The notes under the pieces: generated by a model
Told to the model about the DNA's origin: nothing
Seen by the model: only the letters and a program-made list of their open reading frames with translations
Database searches by the model: none
From: Spirochaetaceae bacterium 4572_59
GTDB lineage: Bacteria; Spirochaetota; Spirochaetia; DSM-2461
NCBI GenBank assembly: GCA_002084805.1
Contig: NBMC01000018.1
Span: forward strand, 21,582 to 85,581
Direction of reading: 5' to 3'
DNA length: 64,000 nt
Shown: one piece after another, positions 52,762 to 61,153 of the stretch
Position numbering within the stretch: the stretch's first letter is position 1
Layout of the letters: the number at the start of each line of letters is the position of its first letter
Made by a program: the position numbers and the translations under genes

Positions 52762-53552
52762 GTGAAGTTCCCATCCTTGAAGTAAACGACCTCTCCATGG
52801 TATTTGGCGGTTTAAGAGCCGTGGACAGCGTTTCTCTCAAGATCAATAAAGGAGAGATTGTTGCTCTTATCGGACCCAACGGTGCCGGAAAAACAACATT
52901 TTTTAACTGTGTAACAGGAGTCTATGTCCCCACACACGGCGAAATTAAGATCAATCCCCCCGAAGGGAAAACAGCTATACTGAACGGCTTGAAACCTAAT
53001 ACTATCAACGAGAAGGGATTGGCAAGAACCTTTCAGAATATCCGCCTGTTCAGTAGCATGACCGTTCTTGAAAATGTCATGATCGGTAGACACCAATGTT
53101 TAAAATCCGGAATTTTAAGTTCCATTCTTAGAACTCCTAAACAGAGAAAAGAAGAGCTGAAGGTTCTGGAAGACAGTTATCGCATATTAGAGAAGATAGG
53201 TCTGGAAGAATATGCCAACGATCTTGCGTGTAATTTGCCCTATGGTGGCCAGAGAAGGCTTGAAATTGCACGTGCCATGGCTACTGACCCCTTTCTCCTT
53301 CTGCTGGACGAACCGGCCGCTGGTATGAATCCTCAGGAGACTAACGATCTGGTTGTTCTGATCCAGAGACTGCGAAAAGAAGATAATATCTCTATTCTTC
53401 TGATAGAGCATGATATGAGTCTGGTAATGACTCTGTCCGAAAGAATCTACGTTGTGGATTATGGTAAAATGATAGCCATGGGATCTCCCCTGGAGATTAA
53501 AAATAATTCTCAGGTTATCAAAGCCTATCTGGGAGAAGATATTGATGCTTAA
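52758..53552 (+). CDS. livG: Branched-chain amino acid ABC ATPase LivG
   Basis: 264 residues. Walker A GPNGAGKTT, Q-loop LARTFQNIRLFSSMTVLENV, a signature shifted to LPYGGQRRLEIARAMA as usual in LivG, Walker B LLLLDEPAAGMNPQET and H-loop LLIEHDMSLV. Overlaps livM by ATGA and livF by 8 bp. Confidence 0.95.
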   Translation: MSEVPILEVNDLSMVFGGLRAVDSVSLKINKGEIVALIGPNGAGKTTFFNCVTGVYVPTHGEIKINPPEGKTAILNGLKPNTINEKGLARTFQNIRLFSSMTVLENVMIGRHQCLKSGILSSILRTPKQRKEELKVLEDSYRILEKIGLEEYANDLACNLPYGGQRRLEIARAMATDPFLLLLDEPAAGMNPQETNDLVVLIQRLRKEDNISILLIEHDMSLVMTLSERIYVVDYGKMIAMGSPLEIKNNSQVIKAYLGEDIDA

Positions 53553-54252
53553 GATTGAACACATCAGCACATATTATGGAAATATTCAGGCATTAAAGGA
53601 TATTTCCATTTCTGTATCTGAAGGTGAAATTATTACACTGATCGGGGCCAACGGAGCCGGAAAGTCTACGACTCTCATGTCCCTGTGCGGTATTGTTCCT
53701 GTCAGAAGTGGAAAAATAACCTTTGACGGACAGGATATTACAACAATGACTCCGGATAAGATTGTTTCCCTGGGGATCTCACAGGTTCCCGAAGGACGCA
53801 GAATTTTCCCTCTGCTCTCGGTTAAAGAGAACCTGGATATGGGTGCTTTTCTCAGGAATGATAAAGAGGGTATCAAAAGAGATATTGAATATATCTATAC
53901 TCTTTTTCCCCGTCTGGCCGAAAGAAGAAATCAGCAGGGAGGAACCTTAAGTGGTGGAGAACAGCAGATGCTGGCAATTTCCCGGGCGTTGATGGCTAAA
54001 CCGAGGCTCCTGCTTCTGGATGAACCCTCATTGGGTCTGGCTCCACTTATAGTACAGCAGATATTCGAGATTATTAAGAAGGTTAATGAAGAGAATAAGA
54101 CAACTGTCTTTCTTGTAGAGCAAAATGCCAATATGGCTCTGAAAATTGCACATAGAGGCTATGTTCTTGAAACCGGAAAAATTACAATGACCGACAATGC
54201 GGATAAACTGTTATCCAATGAGGATGTAAAAAAAGCTTATCTTGGCATTTAA
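53545..54252 (+). CDS. livF: Branched-chain amino acid ABC ATPase LivF
   Basis: 235 residues from ATG 53545, preferred to the in-frame TTG at 53542. Walker A GANGAGKST, SQVPEGRRIFPLLSVKENL, signature LSGGEQQM, Walker B LLLLDEPSLGLAP and VFLVEQNANMALKIAHRGYV as in LivF. Last gene of the operon, followed by a terminator. Confidence 0.95.
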   Translation: MLKIEHISTYYGNIQALKDISISVSEGEIITLIGANGAGKSTTLMSLCGIVPVRSGKITFDGQDITTMTPDKIVSLGISQVPEGRRIFPLLSVKENLDMGAFLRNDKEGIKRDIEYIYTLFPRLAERRNQQGGTLSGGEQQMLAISRALMAKPRLLLLDEPSLGLAPLIVQQIFEIIKKVNEENKTTVFLVEQNANMALKIAHRGYVLETGKITMTDNADKLLSNEDVKKAYLGI

Positions 54253-54257
54253 TCATT

Positions 54258-54326
54258 AAAACGGCTGCAAAGCGAACTGCCCGACGTTATAGAGATAGAG
54301 TCAGTTCAATCATGCGGCCGTTTTTT
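54258..54326 (+). terminator. Terminator of the liv operon
   Basis: AAAACGGCTGCA (54258-54269) pairs with TGCGGCCGTTTT (54313-54324) over 12 bp with one G-T wobble. AACTG (54275-54279) and CAGTT (54302-54306) close an inner stem. T tract to 54326. It touches the stop of the convergent lipoprotein gene and may serve both. Confidence 0.75.
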
Positions 54327-55137
54327 ATATAAGAACACCCTCTGAATTCTCTCCCGGCAGAGATTCATTCTGATATAATGATTCAAATTCTTTGAAAAGC
54401 TCCCGCTTGATCCTGATAATATGCATAAGAGTTGTCCAGGGGTATCCGCTCATCAATATTTCCTGATTCATGGAACTGAGACTCCCCGGATTTTTCAACC
54501 AAAGATAGGAGACAGGAGTAATCTCATCCACGGGTATCAGTTTCAGCATAGCCGGAAGAATCGTATTATCCACCCAGAGAGGATCAATACTTTTTGCTAT
54601 ATATGTAAGATACCAGAAGGAAAACTCACTGTTCTCATCAAAACTACTGCGGATCATCCAGGGATAATCTTTCAGGAGAAAACTGTATTGAACCAGATAC
54701 TTCAACTCTTCCAGCATTTCAAATCTTAAATTCTGCAAATAGGCGGGCAAACTATCCTTTTGATCCGGCATATATGAGGGATTGAAAAAGTATTCAATAA
54801 AAATCTTTTTTTGAGAATTATCCCAGTTGGAATATTTCAGGAAAAGATGAATCTCTTCGATTATAAAAAGATCCCTTCCGGCTAGATAGTTTATATAGGT
54901 TTTCATCCATTCAGGATCGTCCATATCTCTATCATATCCGCTCATTTGCTTATCCATAGTGCCAACGGTCAGAACTATCTCCTGAAGCACCGTATAAGGG
55001 TCCCTGGCGCTTAAATAAGGATATTCTGCCGTAGAGTCATTGGAAGAAGGATATTCAGAAGGAATACTAGTGCAGGAATTTAATAAGATAACCAGAACTG
55101 ATATGCTAATTGTTCTTTTTTTGTTGAGATCTTTCAT
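54325..55137 (-). CDS. Lipoprotein of unknown function
   Basis: 270 residues. Signal peptide ending in the relaxed lipobox LNSC (C22), then a Ser/Pro-rich spacer and a mostly helical domain rich in Tyr, Leu and Glu. No family recognised. Convergent with livF and followed on its upstream side by the cardiolipin synthase gene, about 80 bp apart. Confidence 0.7.
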   Translation of the reverse strand: MKDLNKKRTISISVLVILLNSCTSIPSEYPSSNDSTAEYPYLSARDPYTVLQEIVLTVGTMDKQMSGYDRDMDDPEWMKTYINYLAGRDLFIIEEIHLFLKYSNWDNSQKKIFIEYFFNPSYMPDQKDSLPAYLQNLRFEMLEELKYLVQYSFLLKDYPWMIRSSFDENSEFSFWYLTYIAKSIDPLWVDNTILPAMLKLIPVDEITPVSYLWLKNPGSLSSMNQEILMSGYPWTTLMHIIRIKRELFKEFESLYQNESLPGENSEGVLI

Positions 55138-55219
55138 AAAAAACAGTATATACCGGAAACAGCTCCCTATAAATGAAATTTGTTTCTTCAGATTTTAAGA
55201 GACAATGAATGAGAGACTT

Positions 55220-56683
55220 CTACATAAGGGGGGAGAATATTCTACAGAAGGAATTCCTGAATTGTTTGAACAGAGATAGAGACTGGATTTCCTTCAGGGT
55301 AACTTCCCTACAGTTTCTCATATCCTCTTTAAATTGATTATTCAGCTGTTTTGAAAGCTCTTTATCATAAAAAACTGTATTCACCTCATAGTTCAGCTTG
55401 AAACTGCGGATATCCATATTACATGTCCCCACAGTGGCAACCATATTATCCATTACTATAACCTTGCTATGCAGAAATCCCGTATTATAATGCAGTATTT
55501 TAACACCGGCTTCAAGAAGAGGCTCAAAATAGGTAAAGGCAGACCACCAGGGGATTTTCTTGTCGGCAACACCCGTCATCATAAGAGTAACATCTACGCC
55601 GCAGAGAGCGGCAGATTCCATGGCTTTCAATATGGCATCATCGGGAATAAAGTAGGGACTCTGTATCAGAATTTCATGTTTGGCATTGGTAATCATATTG
55701 AAGTAGAGTAATTCGATTGAACCCCACTTTGAATCCGGCCCGCTCACCGCGATCTGAATGGGAATGCCACTGATTTCCTCATCCTGAATGGGATAAAAAT
55801 CATCCTTGATAAGCATTTCTTTTTTACAATTAAACCAGTCTGCAAGAAAGATAGTTTGAAGAATCGCCGTACTGCCACCATTCAGTCGCACATGTGTATC
55901 ACGCCATGAATCAAACCAGCGGCCACCCGTAATATATTCATCACCAATATTCATTCCACCCGTATAGGCAATCCGACCATCAATAACAACAATCTTTTTA
56001 TGGTTACTGTAGTTAATTTTCAGCCTGGCAATCAGTCTGTTCAAATCCAAAAAATAACTGAATTCGATACCGGCTTTTCTTAATTCTCTCCGGTATTTAA
56101 AAGAGATTCGTCCAAAAGATCCCAAACCGTCAAAAATCAGTTTAACTTCAACACCATTCAAAGCCCTTTCAATCAGAATCTCCTTGATCTCTTCTCCAAG
56201 CTTGTCCGAACGCCAGATAAAATACTCCATATGAATGGAAGTCTCGGAATTTCTCAGATCATTTTGGAGATCTCTAAAGTGCTCCTCTCCGGAATAGTAT
56301 ACTTTTACCTGATTATCCAGTGTCAAAGGTTCCTGATTGGAATAAAGCAGAAGATTGACATTTTTTAATACATCCTGCATGGATTCGTCATCTTTCAGTT
56401 CTGATTCGTTAATTAGTTTCTTCTGCTGATTAAGAACTTTTGAAAGATGAGCCTCAAAAAAATCTTCAGGAAGTTGAGAAACTAGTTTGAACCGTTTCCA
56501 TTTTCGCCAATCCACTCCTATCAGAATATAGAGACCGATCCCGATAAGCGGAAAAACCAATATGATAAGAATCCAGGCAATGGCAGACTCGCTTTGTTTA
56601 TTGGAGATGATAATTTCAACAATCGCAATGAAGGTGATAAAAATATTGAGAAAATAAAGGTTTTCAACAATTGTTGTAATCAT
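55220..56683 (-). CDS. cls: Cardiolipin synthase (phospholipase D type)
   Basis: Joins two phosphatidylglycerols to cardiolipin and glycerol in the inner membrane. 487 residues from ATG 56683, chosen because AGGAG is 5 nt upstream; a longer frame to 56755 would overlap the divergent gene. Two N-terminal membrane helices, then two HKD motifs: NHKKIVVIDG...TGGMNIGDEY and LHSKVIVMDNMVATVGTCNMD. Length and order are standard for ClsA-type enzymes. Confidence 0.93.
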   Translation of the reverse strand: MITTIVENLYFLNIFITFIAIVEIIISNKQSESAIAWILIILVFPLIGIGLYILIGVDWRKWKRFKLVSQLPEDFFEAHLSKVLNQQKKLINESELKDDESMQDVLKNVNLLLYSNQEPLTLDNQVKVYYSGEEHFRDLQNDLRNSETSIHMEYFIWRSDKLGEEIKEILIERALNGVEVKLIFDGLGSFGRISFKYRRELRKAGIEFSYFLDLNRLIARLKINYSNHKKIVVIDGRIAYTGGMNIGDEYITGGRWFDSWRDTHVRLNGGSTAILQTIFLADWFNCKKEMLIKDDFYPIQDEEISGIPIQIAVSGPDSKWGSIELLYFNMITNAKHEILIQSPYFIPDDAILKAMESAALCGVDVTLMMTGVADKKIPWWSAFTYFEPLLEAGVKILHYNTGFLHSKVIVMDNMVATVGTCNMDIRSFKLNYEVNTVFYDKELSKQLNNQFKEDMRNCREVTLKEIQSLSLFKQFRNSFCRIFSPLM

Positions 56684-56795
56684 AAGGACTCCTATTAAGC
56701 TACCTACCATTCTGCAAGAACAATTGATATTTATCAATTCAAATACCTGGTTCAACTTCCCTTTATCCCATTTTTCTGATATTTTTCTTAGCCAT

Positions 56796-57725
56796 ATGGA
56801 AGCATTTATTTTAGGTACCGGTGGTATGATGCCCCTGCCGGGTCGTTTTTTAACGTCAGTACTCCTTAGAAGAGAGGGAGATCTTCTCCTTTTCGACTGT
56901 GGAGAGGGTACTCAAATATCATTGAAGAGTCTGAACCTCCGTTGGAAAAAGATAACAACCATTTTTATATCTCATACTCATGCAGATCATATTACGGGCC
57001 TACCCGGGATTCTGATGCTGTCTTCACAGGTTGATCGCTCTGAACCATTAACCATTATCGGTCCACCTAAAATCAGGGAATATATTGAATCAAGCCGAAG
57101 AGTTCTCGATATGTTTATTAACTATGAAATCATCATCAAGGAAATTGAAAACCCTGAGATTTCCTCTGTAGTTTATGAAACACCGGACTTCACCGTTCGT
57201 TCTATTCCCTTAAATCATTCAAAAGTATGTGTGGGTTACGTGCTGGAAGAAAAGGATAGGCCCGGAGTCTTTTTTCCTGAAAAAGCCAGAGAATTGGATA
57301 TCCCGGTGGGACCCTTATGGTCTAAACTGCAGAATGGTATAGATATTGAACATGAGGGGAAAATCATTGAGTCCTCAGAGGTTATGGGAGATTCAAGAAA
57401 AGGGCGGAAATTCAGTTTTGTAACCGATACCGCCTATGTTCCTGAAATTGCTGAGGATGTTAAGGATTCGGATCTTTTCATATGCGAAGGCATGTTTGAA
57501 CACGCGCTCCTATCATCAGCACGTGAAAAAAAACATCTGACATCCACTCAGGCTGCCAAGATTGCAAAGAAAGCCGGAGGAATTAAAAAAATGGGCCTGA
57601 TTCACTATAGTCCACGCTATACGGAAAGGGATTTGAAAAATCTTCTAAAAGAGGCGAAAGAAGTTTTTCCGGAAACTTTTTTATGCAGGGACAGGATGCG
57701 CCTTAAGATTCCCTACGAAGATTAG
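56796..57725 (+). CDS. rnz: Ribonuclease Z
   Basis: tRNA 3' endonuclease of the metallo-beta-lactamase fold. 309 residues from ATG 56796, where homology to the conserved MEAFILGTGGMMP start begins; upstream in-frame codons look non-coding. FDCGEGTQIS, the metal motif SHTHADHITGLPG, FVTDTAY and the C-terminal IHYSPRY are all present. tRNA maturation by RNase Z fits the tRNA-Gly gene here, which lacks an encoded CCA. Confidence 0.93.
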   Translation: MEAFILGTGGMMPLPGRFLTSVLLRREGDLLLFDCGEGTQISLKSLNLRWKKITTIFISHTHADHITGLPGILMLSSQVDRSEPLTIIGPPKIREYIESSRRVLDMFINYEIIIKEIENPEISSVVYETPDFTVRSIPLNHSKVCVGYVLEEKDRPGVFFPEKARELDIPVGPLWSKLQNGIDIEHEGKIIESSEVMGDSRKGRKFSFVTDTAYVPEIAEDVKDSDLFICEGMFEHALLSSAREKKHLTSTQAAKIAKKAGGIKKMGLIHYSPRYTERDLKNLLKEAKEVFPETFLCRDRMRLKIPYED

Positions 57726-57739
57726 AAAATCATTATAGT

Positions 57740-57779
57740 AAAAAAAAGCCGCAACATAAAATGTTGTGGCTTTTTTTTT
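57740..57779. terminator. Bidirectional terminator
   Basis: AAAAAAAGCCGCAACAT and ATGTTGTGGCTTTTTTT form a long stem (one G-T wobble) with an AAA loop, with A and T tracts on both sides. It serves rnz on plus and the membrane protein gene on minus. Confidence 0.92.
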
Positions 57780-57794
57780 ACTTATATGACTTGA

Positions 57795-59327
57795 TTAGCT
57801 GTTCTTTCCGAGAAACTCTCTGAAGCGCTCAGGATCCGAACGAAAACCAACTATGGGGTTATCAGAATCCGCCTTATTCAGAGTGGATGATACTTCCCGT
57901 ATTAAACGATTGCCACTTATCAATCTTCCATTCCTTGAGGATAAGCCAGCCGTTGTTGACGCATCATTGATAGTTTCTTCAAGCTTTTTCAGAAAGTCCT
58001 GAATTTCAACGATAGATTCATCAAGATCTTTATTAGGATCAATAATGGCATACTGATTAGGCCCAGCTTCAAATACCATATCACTGAAGCTGTATTTTTC
58101 CTTCAGTAAAACGGTCAACTGTTCCAGAGACTCGGCACTCAATTTGCTATTCCTAATAAGAATAAGAACCAGATCCTGATCAAAAGAGGCAGCTCTTTCC
58201 AGTTCAAGACTTAACCTTTCTTCCAGAAAATGCTCCCATCCCAATCCGTTATCAGGATTATACAGGGAAGATTGATCTTTATTTTCAGGAACGCTCTCAG
58301 CTTCATTCAGAGTAGTGTTGTCTTCCGAATCATTATCTTCGGGCATATCAAAATTATCATCACCCAGATCAAATTCCTCATCGGGAAGATCAAAATCCTC
58401 TAGATTATCTTCTTCGAGATAGCTTGATTCCTGATGATCCATTGCCAGAAGATCTTTCTCGTCAGGGATGTCCGGGATACTATCCTCAAGACTAAGATCA
58501 TCCAGATCAAGAGACTCATCAGAGGGAAGATCAAAATCATCAAGCCCTGAATCCATTTCAGTCAAATCACCACTGAATATTTCATTAGAAGAGCTGTCAT
58601 CAGGTATTGAGAAATCATCATCCGGAAGATTTAAGGTATCGGTTTCCCGGGATGTATTAAATTCAAGCCCACTGTCGGGGATTTCCGGAGCTGAGGACGG
58701 TGATAAATTTTCCCCCATATCTGAATGAGCTTCAGCAGACCATTCATCCTCACTGGAGGAATAAGTTTTTTTGCCTGAGGACATGCTGTACATGACAATT
58801 ATCAGCAGGGTGATAAAAAACAGCACGATTACAATAATAAGGGAAATCTTTAAAACATAAAAAACTGAACCACGAGGTAATACTGTAAAAATACAATCAA
58901 TATTAGAACCCGGTTGACCGCTCAGTTTTAAAGGGATAGACGCGATACTGTGAGAAAATCCAACACCCTTGTATACAGGGCCAGGATAACCTTTACCGAG
59001 ACCATCAGAAACTGTTTTAATCTCTACCTGATCATTTCTGCTGTAAAAATACTCAATACCAGTATCATAAGAATATATTGACATAGCAGTAAGACTACTG
59101 TTCTGTTCAAATATATCTTTGATTTTATCACTGAACGCATTGTTATAAAGTGAATCATTATTCTGGAAAAAATCTGATATATCTCCAGCTAAGACTGGAA
59201 TCTTTTCTGCAGAAATTTCTGAATTCATAGTACGCTGATTAAAAAGATAATATGCGGACCAACCTGCTGTAGCTATAAGTACTGCTATAACAATAATCGT
59301 ATGTACTGTTGTTATTGCCTTTTTCAT
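57795..59327 (-). CDS. Membrane protein with acidic linker and degenerate GGDEF-like domain
   Basis: 510 residues from ATG 59327. A membrane helix (near 5-25), a ~115-residue periplasmic sensor-like domain, a second helix (~160-180), a very acidic low-complexity linker of ~180 residues (Asp/Glu/Ser/Leu, repeated ...LPDEEFDLGDD-type units), then a ~150-residue C-terminal domain. That domain follows the GGDEF plan (FLEERLSLELERAASFDQDL, later GLSSRNGRLISG and LNKAD), but the GGDEF loop reads AGPNQYAII and metal-binding Asp are missing, so cyclase activity is unlikely. TATAAT lies 7 nt before the ATG, hinting at a leaderless message. Confidence 0.65.
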   Translation of the reverse strand: MKKAITTVHTIIVIAVLIATAGWSAYYLFNQRTMNSEISAEKIPVLAGDISDFFQNNDSLYNNAFSDKIKDIFEQNSSLTAMSIYSYDTGIEYFYSRNDQVEIKTVSDGLGKGYPGPVYKGVGFSHSIASIPLKLSGQPGSNIDCIFTVLPRGSVFYVLKISLIIVIVLFFITLLIIVMYSMSSGKKTYSSSEDEWSAEAHSDMGENLSPSSAPEIPDSGLEFNTSRETDTLNLPDDDFSIPDDSSSNEIFSGDLTEMDSGLDDFDLPSDESLDLDDLSLEDSIPDIPDEKDLLAMDHQESSYLEEDNLEDFDLPDEEFDLGDDNFDMPEDNDSEDNTTLNEAESVPENKDQSSLYNPDNGLGWEHFLEERLSLELERAASFDQDLVLILIRNSKLSAESLEQLTVLLKEKYSFSDMVFEAGPNQYAIIDPNKDLDESIVEIQDFLKKLEETINDASTTAGLSSRNGRLISGNRLIREVSSTLNKADSDNPIVGFRSDPERFREFLGKNS

Positions 59328-59383
59328 AGTACACATTATACGCAGAAATAAAGTTTTGTGCATTATTTTTTAGAGGTTTTTTT

Positions 59384-59509
59384 ATGACACGAAAAAAAAT
59401 GAAACTTCCGGAAGGGTGTTATCCTCATAATCCAAAACAAGTTGAGCTATTTATTGATAAAATTGATAATACTCTAGATATCGTTAACGATGTTACTGTA
59501 ATTATCTGA
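59384..59509 (+). CDS. Possible 41-residue protein
   Basis: ATG 59384 with AGAGG (59372-59376) at good spacing. The product starts MTRKKMKLPEGCYPHNPKQV and ends VNDVTVII. It lies alone on the plus strand between two minus-strand genes and its last 36 bases are antisense to the end of the DUF115 gene. No family recognised. Coding status is uncertain. Confidence 0.35.
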   Translation: MTRKKMKLPEGCYPHNPKQVELFIDKIDNTLDIVNDVTVII

Positions 59510-61153
59510 TTCCAGCACCCGGTCAATAAGGTCAATGCTCCATGATCTGGCGCTGTTGAGAGCCTCTTTTCCGGTCTCCGCTGTCTTTCTATATTGAGCG
59601 GCTGTGGGTAGAATGGTGATCCATACCTCTTTTTCATCAAATGTGAGTGAACTTAGATATTCACTAACGGAACAATTCATTTCAGGTAGATCCGCAATTC
59701 GTTTCCTATACGTTTTTAAAAAATTCCGGCATGAAATATAGGATTTCCCGGCACTGACAATTCGCATTTCTTTTTTCCGGAAAGATTTTTTTTTCGGAAA
59801 ATCCAGATCTACCCCTTCACCTTTTATCCCGAGAACTCTTCCCCGACAGCCCTGTGCCTTTTTCTCAATACTAGCTTTATAATGGATCATTGGTTTGGTG
59901 ATATAACGAAAACCATTATCAGTTCTGATTTTTTCAATATTTTTATTATGCATGATAAAAGAGAATATCCGATCTTCTATACCACTTGTTCTCTTAGCCC
60001 TTGAGTAGAAATAGGGATAAATGTAAGTGCTTCTGGCATATGGTTTTCCCATGGGATAGGAAAAATCTGCCCCCAAGAGCTTTATCTCTTCCGCTCCCAA
60101 TGTATCTGCAAGACTCAAAGCTGCATGGGTCACATTCCCACCAGAAGTATCAATTTTAGGAAATTGTCTGAATTCTTTGCTTACATACCTTGAAAAAGGG
60201 TGATCGCTGGTAAAAAAGAAAGTTTTTTTGGCCAAACGGGTTAAAAACGATGGGGAGGCCAGATCCAGAATAAGAGGAACATCCTCAGGGTAACCACTCA
60301 TAAAATGATTATAACTTATATGCTGACAATCTATGGAGATAACGAGGTCGGGTTTAATATTATTTGCCAGAAGAACCGGAAGGGAAGTATCAGTGGCAAT
60401 AATGGTTTCATCTGACCTTTTACTCTTTAACAAAGTAAGCTGCTTCTCCAGAGAGGGACCGGCGGCTGTGATATAGGCTTTCTTTATTGGAAAAAGAGTC
60501 TGAGTCGTTTTTTCCGACTCTTTTAAATTTGAAAGAGTATTGATAAACCACTTTTTCCCGAAATAAGTTTGAACGGTATAATCATCGGTTATCTGCCCGA
60601 TTGTTTTCTTAACCACATCGGACAGACTAGAATAAAAATCTTCATCCTGCAGGACCCTTGATCTTAAAGAAAGGGTTTGCAGATTTCCGGATAAAACAGG
60701 AATATAACGACTTAATAGATACATGGTAAAATCTTCGGGTTTATCAGAAATCCACAAACTAACTCTTTTATCTAGAAAAATATCGGATAGATCTAGATTA
60801 CTGAGAATGGATTTTGTCTCCTCCGGATTGTTTTCAATTATAATAATGGATGTTATTTCTCTGTTTTTTAGAAGCGGTCTTATATGAAATCCTCCACCAA
60901 GACCAAAAACAAGAAGCATACCTTCAAAATGCTTTTGCTCAGAAAGTCTGAAACCTTCTTTAACCGGATCAAAGGCCGAATGTATAGCTTTGAAATTTAT
61001 ACCGTCTTTGGAATAGCAGGGGATCTGATGACCGGATTTGGAGTGTTTAAATTTAATGTTTTGAGATGTATCACTGTAGCTTAACAAATTAGCCGTGTCA
61101 GGAGAACTGTGAGTCAATGATAATAGATTTCTATCTAATAAGTCTTTATTCAT
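59474..61153 (-). CDS. DUF115 (motility accessory factor / MptE-like) protein, copy 2
   Basis: 559 residues. The central domain has the DUF115 pattern AYITAAGPSLEKQLTLLKS, IIATDTSLPVLLANNIKPDL, VISIDCQ and LLGADFSYPMGKPYARSTY. The family is related to the archaeal pterin pyrophosphokinase MptE and, in bacteria, to Maf-type proteins that glycosylate flagellin with nonulosonic acids. Start overlaps the stop of the paralogue upstream by 4 bp. I infer a role in flagellin or surface glycan modification; no flagellin gene is in the window. Confidence 0.82.
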   Translation of the reverse strand: MNKDLLDRNLLSLTHSSPDTANLLSYSDTSQNIKFKHSKSGHQIPCYSKDGINFKAIHSAFDPVKEGFRLSEQKHFEGMLLVFGLGGGFHIRPLLKNREITSIIIIENNPEETKSILSNLDLSDIFLDKRVSLWISDKPEDFTMYLLSRYIPVLSGNLQTLSLRSRVLQDEDFYSSLSDVVKKTIGQITDDYTVQTYFGKKWFINTLSNLKESEKTTQTLFPIKKAYITAAGPSLEKQLTLLKSKRSDETIIATDTSLPVLLANNIKPDLVISIDCQHISYNHFMSGYPEDVPLILDLASPSFLTRLAKKTFFFTSDHPFSRYVSKEFRQFPKIDTSGGNVTHAALSLADTLGAEEIKLLGADFSYPMGKPYARSTYIYPYFYSRAKRTSGIEDRIFSFIMHNKNIEKIRTDNGFRYITKPMIHYKASIEKKAQGCRGRVLGIKGEGVDLDFPKKKSFRKKEMRIVSAGKSYISCRNFLKTYRKRIADLPEMNCSVSEYLSSLTFDEKEVWITILPTAAQYRKTAETGKEALNSARSWSIDLIDRVLESDNYSNIVNDI

